Assembly (NCBI RefSeq): GCF_025351295.1
Contig: NZ_JANXWD010000065.1
Coordinates: forward strand, 1 to 55,241
Direction of reading: 5' to 3'
From: Phenylobacterium sp.
GTDB lineage: Bacteria > Pseudomonadota > Alphaproteobacteria > Caulobacterales > Caulobacteraceae
DNA: 55,241 bases
Every line of letters begins with the position of its first letter. Position 1 is the first letter of the stretch. Below the pieces are notes generated by a model. It made no database searches and was not told where the DNA came from. It was given only the letters and a program-made list of their open reading frames with translations. The translations under genes and the position numbers were made by a program. Positions 15,705-24,596 of the stretch are shown piece by piece.

Positions 15705-16895
15705 ATGAACAAGATTGTCGACCGATCAGAGCTCTCCGCCATGGTGCGCAACGGCATGGCGCACGCCCGGGCGCACACTCTGGCCAAGGCGCCGGCGGTG
15801 GTTGCGCTTCCCGCCGCCCGCTATTTCGACCCGGCCATTTTCGAGGCGGAGATCGAGAAGATCTTCAAGCGCGTGCCGCTGTTGCTGGCGGTGACCGCGG
15901 AGATGCCGCAGCCGGGCGATTTCAAGGCCCTCGACGCGGCGGGCGTGCCCGTCCTGATCTCCCGAGGCCAGGACGGCGTGGTCCGGGCGTTCATCAATTC
16001 CTGCAGTCACCGGGGCACAAACGTCGCCGCGGAGGGGCGCGGCAACGCGCGCCGCTTCATGTGCCCCTATCACGGCTGGACGTTCACTCAGAAGGGCGAG
16101 CTGATGGGCGTCGCCTCGGCCGACGATTTCGGCGAGATCGACAAATCCTGCCTTGGCCTCACCCCGTTGCCGGTGACCGAGCGCGCCGGGCTGATCTGGG
16201 TGATCGTCAATCCCGACAGCAAGCTGAGTTTCGACGCGTTCCTCAGCGGCTATGACAAGCTGCTGGCGCACTATGGGTTTGAGGATTGGCACTATCATTC
16301 CAGCCAGGTCATCCCGGGCCCGAACTGGAAGATCGCCTACGACGGGTACCTCGATTTTTACCATCTCCCGGTGCTTCACAAGAACACCTTCGGCGAACAG
16401 ATGCTGAATCAGGCGCTCTACTACGCCTGGGGACCGCACCAGCGCGTTCAGGCGCCTAGTCCCGACCTGCTCAACTTCGACAATATCGCCGAGGCGGACT
16501 GGTCGACCGAGGACATGCTGAATGGCGTCTGGACAGTGTTTCCGCATATCTCCATCGCCAACTTTAACGCCGGCCTGCGCACGGTGATGATTTCCCAACT
16601 GCTGCCGGGGGCGAGCGTGGGCGAGTCTGTCACCACCCAGATCTTCCTGACGGTCAGAGCCCCCGATGAGGCTGAGTCCGCGCTGGTCGATGGGCAATGC
16701 GCATTCCTCGAACATGTCGTGCGCGACGAAGACTATGCCACCGGCTTTCGCCAACAGTCGGCCCTGAAGAACGGTGGGCGCAAGCAGGTTCTGTTCGGGC
16801 GAAACGAGGGCGGCGCCCAGCTTTTCCACCAATGGGTCGATCGCCTGATCGCCGTTGACGATGACGCGCTGGAGCGGCTCTTCCTATCGGCCTGA
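15705..16895 (+). CDS. Rieske non-haem iron oxygenase, alpha subunit (copy 3)
   Basis: A 396-residue Rieske oxygenase. Cluster ligands are C100, H102, C120 and H123. Iron histidines are H220 and H225 in YLDFYHLPVLH, with D217 at the bridging position; this is the only one of the five copies that keeps Asp there. The short length resembles single-component-type terminal oxygenases. It is followed after 79 bases by another Rieske gene of a different subgroup, so two oxygenases may act on different positions or at successive steps (inference). No reductase or beta subunit is nearby. Confidence 0.92.
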   Translation: MNKIVDRSELSAMVRNGMAHARAHTLAKAPAVVALPAARYFDPAIFEAEIEKIFKRVPLLLAVTAEMPQPGDFKALDAAGVPVLISRGQDGVVRAFINSCSHRGTNVAAEGRGNARRFMCPYHGWTFTQKGELMGVASADDFGEIDKSCLGLTPLPVTERAGLIWVIVNPDSKLSFDAFLSGYDKLLAHYGFEDWHYHSSQVIPGPNWKIAYDGYLDFYHLPVLHKNTFGEQMLNQALYYAWGPHQRVQAPSPDLLNFDNIAEADWSTEDMLNGVWTVFPHISIANFNAGLRTVMISQLLPGASVGESVTTQIFLTVRAPDEAESALVDGQCAFLEHVVRDEDYATGFRQQSALKNGGRKQVLFGRNEGGAQLFHQWVDRLIAVDDDALERLFLSA

Positions 16896-16974
16896 TCGCG
16901 GCGACAGGTCGCAGGCGCCCGGCGAATTCGACGGCGCTGCAAGAGGCGTAACCGCCCACCGACGGGAGGATCCG

Positions 16975-18366
16975 ATGGCCGACGACCTTGCCAACGCTCC
17001 GGGGGACGCCGCGCTGCGCCCTGGCGACGCGCGCTGTCCTGGCCCCTCGACCCGCGATTTGATCCTTGCCGATGGACAGCCGACGCCGCCGACGCTGACC
17101 GCCTCAAGCTATGCCTTCCTCGGCGACGCCGACATTGCCTATGACCGCTATACGTCGCGAGCCTTCTTCGACGAGGAGGTGGCCAAGCTGTGGCCGCGGG
17201 TCTGGCAATGGGCCTGCCGGGAAGAGCACTTGCTCAACGTCGGCGACTACCTGACGTACGATGTGGGTCCGCACTCGGTGATCCTGGTCAGGAGCGGACC
17301 GGATCAGATCAAGGGCTACATCAACGCCTGCCTGCACCGCGGCACCCAGTTCCGCCCCTCAGACAGCCGGGGCGTCGCACCAGTCCTACGCTGCCCCTTC
17401 CATGGCTGGACCTGGAACCTGGACGGCGGCCTGAAGGACGTGCCCTGCCGCTGGGACTTCCCCCACGTCACCGATGAGGCCTATCGGCTGCCGGAAGTGA
17501 AGGTCGAGCGCTGGGGCGGCTTTGTGTTCATCAACATGGATCCGAACGCCGGACCCCTGGCCGAGCACCTCGGCGTTCTGCCCGATCACCTCAAGGACGG
17601 CTGGGATCTCGCCAACCGCTACACGGTGCTGCACATCGAAAAGGAACTCGAGACCAACTGGAAGGCTGCCCAGGAGGCGTTTCTCGAGGCCTATCACGTG
17701 TTCGCCACTCACACCCAGGCCCTGCCGACCGCCGCCGACGCCAACGCCCAGTACGATATCTTCGGCGACACCGTCAGTCGGTTCGTCCACACCATCGGCC
17801 ACCCCAGTCCGCACTTCACCCGGCCGCTGACCCAGCAGGAGATTCTCGACAAGATGCGCTCAGCGCCCGAGGGGGCGACGGTTCCCGAAGGCCGACTGGC
17901 GCGATCGGTCGCCTCCGAACACCTGCGCAAGAGCCTCGGCGCCGCGTGGGGCCTGGACCTGTCCGGCTATTCCGACAGCGAGATGCTGGACTCCATCGAA
18001 TACCACCTGTTCCCCAACATGTTCCTGTTCCCCGGCGTCGGCCTGCCGATGATCTATCGCTTTCGCCCCCTGGGATCGGACCCGGGCAGGACGCTGTTCG
18101 ATCTGCTGTTCCTGCGCCCCCTGTCGCCCGGCGAGGCGCGCCCCGAAGCCCCCGCACCGCACCGGCTCACGCCTGGCGAGTCCTACGCCTCTGCGCCGGG
18201 GATGAGCGCGGGCCTTGGGTTCGTCTACGACCAGGACACCGACAACCTAGCCATGCAGTACAAAGGGATGCAGGCGTCCCGCAAGCGTGGGCAGACCCTG
18301 GGCAACTACCAGGAAGCCCGCACGCGGCGGGTGCATATGACCCTCGACACCTATCTGCGGGACTGA
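16975..18366 (+). CDS. Rieske non-haem iron oxygenase, alpha subunit (copy 4)
   Basis: A 463-residue Rieske oxygenase with ligands C119, H121, C140 and H143 (18 residues between the pairs). Iron histidines are H241 and H246 in FLEAYHVFATH, with E238 at the bridging position. GGGAGGA at 16964-16970 supports the ATG at 16975, although the frame is open to 16855. It is a clear paralogue of the copy at 44009: both have CREE, WGGFVFINMD, ANRY and DANxQYD in the same order. An MFS gene starts five bases after its stop. Confidence 0.92.
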   Translation: MADDLANAPGDAALRPGDARCPGPSTRDLILADGQPTPPTLTASSYAFLGDADIAYDRYTSRAFFDEEVAKLWPRVWQWACREEHLLNVGDYLTYDVGPHSVILVRSGPDQIKGYINACLHRGTQFRPSDSRGVAPVLRCPFHGWTWNLDGGLKDVPCRWDFPHVTDEAYRLPEVKVERWGGFVFINMDPNAGPLAEHLGVLPDHLKDGWDLANRYTVLHIEKELETNWKAAQEAFLEAYHVFATHTQALPTAADANAQYDIFGDTVSRFVHTIGHPSPHFTRPLTQQEILDKMRSAPEGATVPEGRLARSVASEHLRKSLGAAWGLDLSGYSDSEMLDSIEYHLFPNMFLFPGVGLPMIYRFRPLGSDPGRTLFDLLFLRPLSPGEARPEAPAPHRLTPGESYASAPGMSAGLGFVYDQDTDNLAMQYKGMQASRKRGQTLGNYQEARTRRVHMTLDTYLRD

Positions 18367-18370
18367 ACCC

Positions 18371-19750
18371 TTGGCCGAGATCTCCGAGACGCGCGAGGCC
18401 GCCGCGCCTGGCCTGACATCGGCTCCGGGCGCGCAGGCGCGGACGGGCGCCTACGCCTGGTACGTGGTCGCCTTCCTGACGGTGGCCGCCACGCTATCGA
18501 GCGTCGACCGACAGGTGCTCGCGGTACTGATCGGGCCCATCCAGCGCGACCTGGATCTCAGCAACAGCCAGATGGGCCTGCTGGGCGGCGTCGCCTTCAG
18601 CCTGCTCTATTCGGTCGGCACTGTCCCGGCGGCCTGGATCGCTGACAAGCGCTCACGCCGTATTGTGATCACGGGCGGGATTGCCTTCTGGAGCGCGATG
18701 ACCGCCGCCTGCGGGATGGTCGGCCAGTTCGCGACGCTGTTTCTGACGCGAATGGGCGTGGGCCTTGGCGAGGCGGCGCTGGGTCCGGCGGCCTATTCGA
18801 TGATGTCGGACCTGCTGCCGAGGCGGAAGTTGCCGATGGCGATCGGCTTGTTCACCGCCGCGCCGTTCTTCGGGGTGGGCGTCGCCAGCATCGGCGGCGG
18901 GCAGTTGGCGCAGTACTTTGAAACCGCGCCGCCGCTGGTCCTGCCGCTGCTCGGCGCGGTGAGGTCATGGCAGGCGATCTTCCTCCTGCTCGGACTGCTC
19001 GGCGTGATGATGGCGCTGGTGGGCTTTGCGACCCTGCGCGAACCCGCGCGCAAGGGCCGGGCGACCGAGGACGGACAGGCGCCGATGACCTCGCGCCAGG
19101 TCCTGACCTTTCTGGGCGAGCGACGCCGGTTCCTGACGCTGCACTTCACGGCCTATATCGCCATGTCGGTCCAGGGTTGGGGCCTGTTCTTCTGGGTCAT
19201 CGAGTTCCTGGTTCGTGAGCGGGGCCTGCCGCGGGCGGAGGCCGGCCTGAAGTATGGCCTGATGGCCTTTGGCCTGGGGCTGGCCGGCAGCATTGTCTCC
19301 GGGCGGCTCGCGTCGCGGCTGGTGGCCCGAGGCTCGGCGGACGCCACCATGCGTCTGGTGCTCTTCTGCATCCTGGCGCTCATGCCGCTGGCCATTGCCA
19401 TGCCCCTGGTTCCGCTGGCCTGGCAGACCCTGCTTCTGTTGCTGCCGATCACCTTCCTGATGGGGTGGCCGGGCGCGCTGGGGATGACCGCGCTGCAGTT
19501 TATCGTGCCGAACGAGCTGAAGGGCCGGATCATCGCGCTCTATTCGCTGGTGGTGAACGCAATCTCCCTGGCGCTCGGCCCCCTGCTGGGCGGTTTGATC
19601 AGCGACAAGGTGTTCGGTGGGACGTCGCTCGGCGGCAGCCTGAGCCTGATGGCGGCGATCAACTACCCTCTGGCGGCGATTGCCCTGCTGCTTTGCCTGG
19701 GTCCCTTCCGCGCCGCGCTCGACAAGGCGCGGGCCTGGGAAGCCAAATGA
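18371..19750 (+). CDS. MFS transporter, spinster-like
   Basis: A 459-residue major facilitator protein with about 12 hydrophobic segments. The first reads AYAWYVVAFLTVAATL and is followed by SSVDRQVLAVL, the DRQ signature typical of spinster-type MFS in alphaproteobacteria. The cytoplasmic loop WIADKRSRR is also visible. The start is a TTG at 18371, four bases after the Rieske stop. No internal ATG would keep the first membrane segment, so TTG is favoured. Inner-membrane uptake of the substrate or efflux of an intermediate is expected from its place in the operon. Confidence 0.87.
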   Translation: MAEISETREAAAPGLTSAPGAQARTGAYAWYVVAFLTVAATLSSVDRQVLAVLIGPIQRDLDLSNSQMGLLGGVAFSLLYSVGTVPAAWIADKRSRRIVITGGIAFWSAMTAACGMVGQFATLFLTRMGVGLGEAALGPAAYSMMSDLLPRRKLPMAIGLFTAAPFFGVGVASIGGGQLAQYFETAPPLVLPLLGAVRSWQAIFLLLGLLGVMMALVGFATLREPARKGRATEDGQAPMTSRQVLTFLGERRRFLTLHFTAYIAMSVQGWGLFFWVIEFLVRERGLPRAEAGLKYGLMAFGLGLAGSIVSGRLASRLVARGSADATMRLVLFCILALMPLAIAMPLVPLAWQTLLLLLPITFLMGWPGALGMTALQFIVPNELKGRIIALYSLVVNAISLALGPLLGGLISDKVFGGTSLGGSLSLMAAINYPLAAIALLLCLGPFRAALDKARAWEAK

Positions 19751-19772
19751 CGACTGAGATGGAGCTTCACGC

Positions 19773-20597
19773 GTGGCCGATCGGCTGAAAGACAAGGTCG
19801 CGGTGATCACCGGCGCGGCCAGTGGCATCGGCGCGGGCACGGCCAGGCTCTTCCACGCTGAGGGGGCCTCGGTGGTGATTGCCGACATGCAGGAGGGGCC
19901 CGGCGCGGCGCTGGCCGGCCAACTTGGGCCGCGCGCGCGATTTGTTCGAACCGACGTGACCTCCGAGGCGGATGTCGCCGCCTGCGTCGATCTGGCGGTC
20001 GCGGCCTTTGGCGGGCTGGACGTGATGGTCAACAACGCGGGCATCATCGGCGCGGTCGGGCCGATCAAGGACACGCCGCTGGAGGACTGGAACCGCACCC
20101 TCGCCATCCTGCTCACAGGCGCCTTCCTAGGCATCAAGCATGCCGCCCGGGTGATGACGGCCCGAGGCCGGGGTTCCATTCTTTCGGTGGCGAGCACCGC
20201 GGGGGTGATGGGCGGTCTTGGTCCTCACGCCTATACCGCCGCTAAGCACGGCGTGGTCGGCCTGACCAAATCCGCCGCCTCGGAACTGGCCCAGTACGGT
20301 ATCCGCGTGAACGCCGTGGCGCCGGGTAATACCGTCACCGCGATGACCGCCTCGCTGCTCACCGGCGATGCCGCCGACCTCGAAGGCACCCGTCAACGCA
20401 TCGCCGCCGGCTCGCCGCTTGGGATCGCCGGCGCGCCTGAGGATCCGGGCTACGCCATGCTCTATCTGGCCAGCGACGAAGCCCGCTTCGTGACCGGCCA
20501 CACGCTGCTGGTGGACGCCGGGCAGACCACCGGCGGGACGATCCCGGCCTTTCACAATGGCGAGGTCCGGCTCATTGGCGCGCCGGCGGTCGGTTGA
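19773..20597 (+). CDS. SDR-family oxidoreductase
   Basis: A 274-residue classical SDR with ITGAASGIGAGTA at the nucleotide site, NNAG at about 87-90, Ser in VASTAG and the catalytic YTAAK. It has an extended C-terminal tail (ending GEVRLIGAPAVG) beyond the usual DGG region. The start is a GTG at 19773 with TGGAG upstream. It lies between an MFS and a SnoaL-like gene in the 14355 operon. It probably oxidises a hydroxyl introduced by one of the two adjacent Rieske oxygenases (inference). Confidence 0.9.
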   Translation: MADRLKDKVAVITGAASGIGAGTARLFHAEGASVVIADMQEGPGAALAGQLGPRARFVRTDVTSEADVAACVDLAVAAFGGLDVMVNNAGIIGAVGPIKDTPLEDWNRTLAILLTGAFLGIKHAARVMTARGRGSILSVASTAGVMGGLGPHAYTAAKHGVVGLTKSAASELAQYGIRVNAVAPGNTVTAMTASLLTGDAADLEGTRQRIAAGSPLGIAGAPEDPGYAMLYLASDEARFVTGHTLLVDAGQTTGGTIPAFHNGEVRLIGAPAVG

Positions 20598-20616
20598 ACG
20601 CAGGAGGATTGTCGCT

Positions 20617-21147
20617 GTGACCGCGCCCCATCCCGACCCACGCCTGGACGCCTTGATCTCACGCCAGGAGATCTACGATCAGTGCTGCCGCTACCTGCGG
20701 GCCCAGGACCGATTGATGCCGGCCCTGCACCGCTCGGTATTCTGGGACGACGCGACCACCGACTACGGCTTCTACCGCGGCGGACCCGACGGCTTCGTTT
20801 CGTTCGCGCAGAACGCCCTGCGTGATCACCTCTCCAACCACCACATGATGGGCCAGGCGTTGATCGAGGTCGAAGGCGACGTGGGGTTCGGCGAGATCTA
20901 CTTTCAGGCCTTTCATCGCATCGTCGAGGACGGCGCGGAAAAGGACCTGTTCATCGCCGGCCGCTACGTCGACCGCTATGAGCGGCGCGATGGAGTCTGG
21001 AAGATCGCCCATCGCAGCGAACTGGTCGACTGGGCGCGCACCGAGCCCGCCGCCGACGAATGGCTGAAGGGGTCGCCGGACGTGCTGATCGGCTACCGCG
21101 GCGACCAGGATCTCAGCAACCAGCGCGACCGCGTCCGCGCGCTTTGA
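20617..21147 (+). CDS. SnoaL/NTF2-like protein (3)
   Basis: A 176-residue SnoaL_4-type protein starting at GTG 20617 behind CAGGAGGA (20601-20608). It carries GRYVDRYERRDGVWKIAHR, shared with the proteins at 14355 and 21171. A histidine-rich central segment (DHLSNHHMMGQ) replaces the RTQH segment of its paralogues. The fold serves cofactor-free isomerases, cyclases and dehydratases. It is directly followed by another paralogue, so heteromers are possible. Function not assigned. Confidence 0.85.
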   Translation: MTAPHPDPRLDALISRQEIYDQCCRYLRAQDRLMPALHRSVFWDDATTDYGFYRGGPDGFVSFAQNALRDHLSNHHMMGQALIEVEGDVGFGEIYFQAFHRIVEDGAEKDLFIAGRYVDRYERRDGVWKIAHRSELVDWARTEPAADEWLKGSPDVLIGYRGDQDLSNQRDRVRAL

Positions 21148-21170
21148 CGCTCGCCGCGCCGGAGACAGCC

Positions 21171-21716
21171 ATGCCTCGAGCCGATGAAATCGACGCCGCC
21201 GAGCTGCGTGAGGTGATCGCCAAGCAGAAGATCGCCGACGTCCTGGCGCGGTATTCGCGGGGCATAGATCGTTGCGACATCGAAACGCTGCTCGCTGTGT
21301 TCTGGCCCGAGGCGACGGCCGACTATGGATCGGGCCCCCAGAACGCCCATCAGTGGGCGCGGGCGACAGTGGCGGCGTTGAGGGGCATGCGCCGCACCCA
21401 GCACGCGCTCAGCAACATGCTGATCGAGGTGGACGGCGACCGCGCTCGGGCCGAGACCTACTGCCAGGCCTTTCACGAACTCGACGGCGACGATGGCGGG
21501 CTGGAGATGGTGGTGGGCGGCCGCTACCTTGACCTTCTTGAGCGGCGAGACGGCGCGTGGCGGGTCTCGCACCGGACCTATGTCATGGATTGGAACCGGA
21601 ACACGGTTTCGACCTGCCGGTGGGACGATGGCCTCTACACGGGCTTGAAGATCCGCGGCGGGCGCTGGCCGGACGATCCGCTACAGGTCTTTCTCCGCGG
21701 AGGCCAGGCTCGCTGA
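21171..21716 (+). CDS. SnoaL/NTF2-like protein (4)
   Basis: A 181-residue SnoaL_4-type protein with YSRGIDRCDIETLLAVFW at the N-terminus, a central MRRTQHALSNMLIEVDGD and GRYLDLLERRDGAWRVSHR near the end. It is most like the protein at 14355 (IDRCD, RTQH). The ATG at 21171 follows CCGGAG; the frame is open upstream into the previous gene but that is not used. It precedes a ketosteroid-dehydrogenase-like flavoprotein. A delta-isomerase/dehydrogenase pairing, as in steroid catabolism, is a reasonable inference. Confidence 0.85.
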   Translation: MPRADEIDAAELREVIAKQKIADVLARYSRGIDRCDIETLLAVFWPEATADYGSGPQNAHQWARATVAALRGMRRTQHALSNMLIEVDGDRARAETYCQAFHELDGDDGGLEMVVGGRYLDLLERRDGAWRVSHRTYVMDWNRNTVSTCRWDDGLYTGLKIRGGRWPDDPLQVFLRGGQAR

Positions 21717-21836
21717 TTCAAACGGCAGAATACCGCCCCGAGCGCGATCTCTCGAATCCGACAGTTGTCCGGGCCGGCGCGGCCAGCATCCTAGGGCTGT
21801 GACGCGTCTTTCGGCGTTGCCCGGAGAACGCTCGAC

Positions 21837-23498
21837 GTGGAGGACATTGCGGACGTCGTGGTCATCGGGGCCGGCGCCAGCGGTCTCGCGGCGGCGCTCG
21901 CCGCGCACGAAGCCGGCGCCGAAGTCCGCCTGATCGAGAAAGCCGGCTCGGTCGGCGGCACGGCGGCGGTGTCCGGAGGCGTCGTCTGGGCGCCGGCCAA
22001 CTTGCACATGCCGGCCCAGGAGCGAGACGCCGATCGGGCGGCGGCGCTCGCCTATTTCCACGCCTTGGCGGACAATCTGGACGAGGACGTCCTGGCGGCG
22101 TTTGTGGACGGGGCGGGCGAGGCGATCGCCTTTCTTGAGAGCGCCACGCCTCTGCGGTTGGCCGTCCTGGAAGGCTACCCGGACTATTATCTCGACCGGC
22201 CAGGCGCCCGCGCGCAAGGCGGCCGGGCCCTGGATGTCGACCTCTTCGACTTCAACCGCCTTGGCGACTGGCGCGACCGGGTGTTCAGCTCGGGGCCCGT
22301 GCAGCGGCTGATGCTTCGCGAGACGCCCCTGGGCGGGGCCAAGGTGCTGCCCTCGATGGAGGTGTTTCAGGCCCGGGCGCATGGCGACCTGCGCGGCTTC
22401 GGTCAAGCGCTGGTCGGCGCCTTGCTGGCAGGATGCCTGGAGCGCGGAATAGAACCCATCCTGGCGGCGCCGGCGCAGCGCTTGCTGGTCGATGACGGGG
22501 CGATCATCGGGGTCGATTACCGTCGCGGCGATCAGGTCCACCGGCTGATCGCGCGGTACGGCGTGATCCTGGCGACCGGCGGCTTCGAATGGAACCAGGA
22601 CCTCGCCCGCACCTTCCTCAGAGGCCCGCTGACCCATCCCGCCTCGCCGCCCATGGCCACCGGCGACGGACTGAAGCTGGCGCAGCGGGTGGGGGCGAGC
22701 CTTGGCAATATGACCAGCGCCTGGTGGGCTCCGACCATCACGCCGGACGGCGAAACCTGGCCCGACGGGTCGCCAAGGTCCGCCCCGGTGCTGATCGAGC
22801 GCACCCTGCCAGGTTCGCTCATCGTCAACCGCCGCGGCCGGCGCTTCTGCAACGAAGCCACTAACTATTCCGCACTCGGCGGCGCCTTCCAGCAGTTCGA
22901 CCCCAATACCTATGACTGGGCAAACCTGCCGGCCTGGTTGATCTTCGACGGCGCCTACAAATCGCGCTATCCGGTGGGCCCGGCGCCGCCCGGCCCCGAT
23001 GCCCCGGACTGGATCGTCTCGGCCCCCAGTCTCGCCGCACTGGCGCGTGCGATCGGCTGTGACGCGGGCGGCCTCGAGGCGAGCGTGGCGCGCTTCAACG
23101 GCCATGCCTCGCAGGGGCATGATCCGGACTTCCGGCGCGGGGAGAGCGCCTATGACGTCTTCTATGGCGATCGCTCGCGGCCGGGCCCGGCCGGGACCCT
23201 TGGGCCCTTGGAGACGCCGCCCTTTTTCGCCGTCCCGATCACCATGGGCGCATTGGGGACCAACGGCGGCGTCCGGACCGACGCCAACGGGCGCGCCCTC
23301 GACCCCGATGGGGCGGTGATCGCAGGCCTCTATGCAGTGGGCAACGTGATGGCCGCTCCCACCGGGTCGGTCTACGCTGGCGCCGGCGGCACGCTGGGTC
23401 CGGCCCTGACATTCGGCTGCATCGCGGGGCGCCACGCCGCACAGCGGTCGAACGGCCCCCTTCGCCGACACAACAACAGCGAGACCGCCGCCCCATGA
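21837..23498 (+). CDS. FAD-dependent 3-ketosteroid-dehydrogenase-like flavoprotein
   Basis: A 553-residue flavoprotein of the fumarate-reductase/ketosteroid-dehydrogenase family. The dinucleotide motif VVVIGAGASGLAAA is at 7-20, GGTAAVSGGVVWAP follows at about 40-53, and the C-terminal FAD segment is YAGAGGTLGPALTFG. Tyr513 and Gly517 fall where KstD enzymes place the Tyr-x-x-x-Gly that holds the C3 carbonyl. It starts at GTG 21837 with CGGAG upstream. This family 1,2- or 4,5-desaturates cyclic ketones. The exact substrate is unknown, but a 3-oxo polycycle is plausible. It is coupled by ATGA overlap to the NmrA-like gene. Confidence 0.82.
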   Translation: MEDIADVVVIGAGASGLAAALAAHEAGAEVRLIEKAGSVGGTAAVSGGVVWAPANLHMPAQERDADRAAALAYFHALADNLDEDVLAAFVDGAGEAIAFLESATPLRLAVLEGYPDYYLDRPGARAQGGRALDVDLFDFNRLGDWRDRVFSSGPVQRLMLRETPLGGAKVLPSMEVFQARAHGDLRGFGQALVGALLAGCLERGIEPILAAPAQRLLVDDGAIIGVDYRRGDQVHRLIARYGVILATGGFEWNQDLARTFLRGPLTHPASPPMATGDGLKLAQRVGASLGNMTSAWWAPTITPDGETWPDGSPRSAPVLIERTLPGSLIVNRRGRRFCNEATNYSALGGAFQQFDPNTYDWANLPAWLIFDGAYKSRYPVGPAPPGPDAPDWIVSAPSLAALARAIGCDAGGLEASVARFNGHASQGHDPDFRRGESAYDVFYGDRSRPGPAGTLGPLETPPFFAVPITMGALGTNGGVRTDANGRALDPDGAVIAGLYAVGNVMAAPTGSVYAGAGGTLGPALTFGCIAGRHAAQRSNGPLRRHNNSETAAP

Positions 23499-24412
23499 CC
23501 GCCATCCGCAAGGTACTCGTCCTGGGCGCGAGCGGCGACCAGGGCTTCCCCCTGTTGCAAAGACTGCTCGAGGAGGGCTTCCAGCCGACCGCCGGCGTCC
23601 GCCGGGCCGACGCCCTGAAGGACACCGCGTTCGCCGCGATCCCGGTCGTGCCGGCCGATCTTGAGGACGAGGAGTCGCTGTTCAAGGCCTTCCAGGGCCA
23701 GGACGCCTTGGCCATGCACCTGCCCTTCGAATTCGATCGCGCGCGGGCTGCGGGTTTTGGCCGGCGGATCGCCGCGGCCGCCAAACGCGCCGGCCTTGGC
23801 AAGATCGTCTTCAACACCAGTTGCTTCGTCGCCGACCACGACCTGAACCTCTCCGCCCATGACGGTCGCCGCGACATCGAACGCTCGATCGCCGAGAGCG
23901 GCGTGCCCTACGTGGTCGTTCGCCCGATGGTGTTCATGGACAATATGATCCGCGCCTGGTCGAAGCCGTCGATCGTCAACAAGGATGTCTGGGCCTATCC
24001 CGCCGGCGAGACCCTCAAGATCTCCTGGATCTGCCTGGAAGACGTCGCCGCCTATATGACGTGCGGCTTGGCGCGGGACGACCTGACCGCTGAAAAGGTG
24101 CTGGTCGGCGGGCCGGAAGCCCTGGTAGGCGCGCAGGTGGCCGAGCGATTGAGCGCCGCCGCGGGGCGGACCATCCGCTTTCAGAGCCTAACTCCCGGCG
24201 ACTACGCCGCGAAGATGAGCCTGCTGGTCACCGGCTCGTCCGAGGTCCTGCCGCACAGCATCTATGATGGGATGGCGCAGTTCTATAGCTGGTATAATAT
24301 TCAGCCGACCTCACCCCTGGTGGTCGATGTCGCCGCCGCCCTGTCCAAACTGCCGATCTCGCCCACGCCGATGGACCGCTGGGCGGCGCGCCAGGACTGG
24401 AGCCGAGTCTGA
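23495..24412 (+). CDS. NmrA-like NAD(P)-binding protein (1)
   Basis: A 305-residue atypical SDR with the NmrA-type motif LVLGASGDQGFPLLQRL at the N-terminus, a middle INTSCF-like strand (KIVFNTSCF) and VVRPMVFMDNM. It ends MDRWAARQDWSRV, shared with the paralogue at 39835. NmrA-like proteins bind NAD(P) and act as sensors, reductases or isomerases; there is no YxxxK. Its ATG overlaps the flavoprotein stop. It is the last gene of the operon that begins at 14355. Confidence 0.85.
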   Translation: MTAIRKVLVLGASGDQGFPLLQRLLEEGFQPTAGVRRADALKDTAFAAIPVVPADLEDEESLFKAFQGQDALAMHLPFEFDRARAAGFGRRIAAAAKRAGLGKIVFNTSCFVADHDLNLSAHDGRRDIERSIAESGVPYVVVRPMVFMDNMIRAWSKPSIVNKDVWAYPAGETLKISWICLEDVAAYMTCGLARDDLTAEKVLVGGPEALVGAQVAERLSAAAGRTIRFQSLTPGDYAAKMSLLVTGSSEVLPHSIYDGMAQFYSWYNIQPTSPLVVDVAAALSKLPISPTPMDRWAARQDWSRV

Positions 24413-24436
24413 GAACGCAGCTCAACCGATAGAGGA

Positions 24437-24453
24437 AGCGGCCTATCGCCGCT
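24437..24453. terminator. Small hairpin after the 14355-24412 operon
   Basis: AGCGGC and GCCGCT form a 6-base stem around CTATC, 24 bases after the NmrA stop. It has no T-run, so only a Rho-assisted or weak termination role is possible. The rest of the 184-base gap to the LuxR start contains TTGACTTT at 24524-24531 and otherwise nothing I recognise. Confidence 0.3.
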
Positions 24454-24596
24454 GCGACGCCCGTTTGCGTGAGGTCATGCCAGACTTGTGAGGCCGCGCC
24501 CCGGCAAGCGTTCGGTGGCGGATTTGACTTTGGCGAGGGCTGTGCGACGCTCAACCCAAATACCCCGGGAACAGGGGAACAAGGGGGGTGACGTAC

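Noticed and set aside
18965..20197. 410-residue minus-strand open frame across the MFS/SDR junction
   Set aside because: It spans two well-supported plus-strand genes, is rich in Arg/Gln/His repeats and has no domain or ribosome site.
24524..24531. TTGACTTT upstream of the LuxR gene as an operator site
   Set aside because: It matches only one half of the motif; the ACAATC half is missing. It could as well be a -35-like hexamer by chance.
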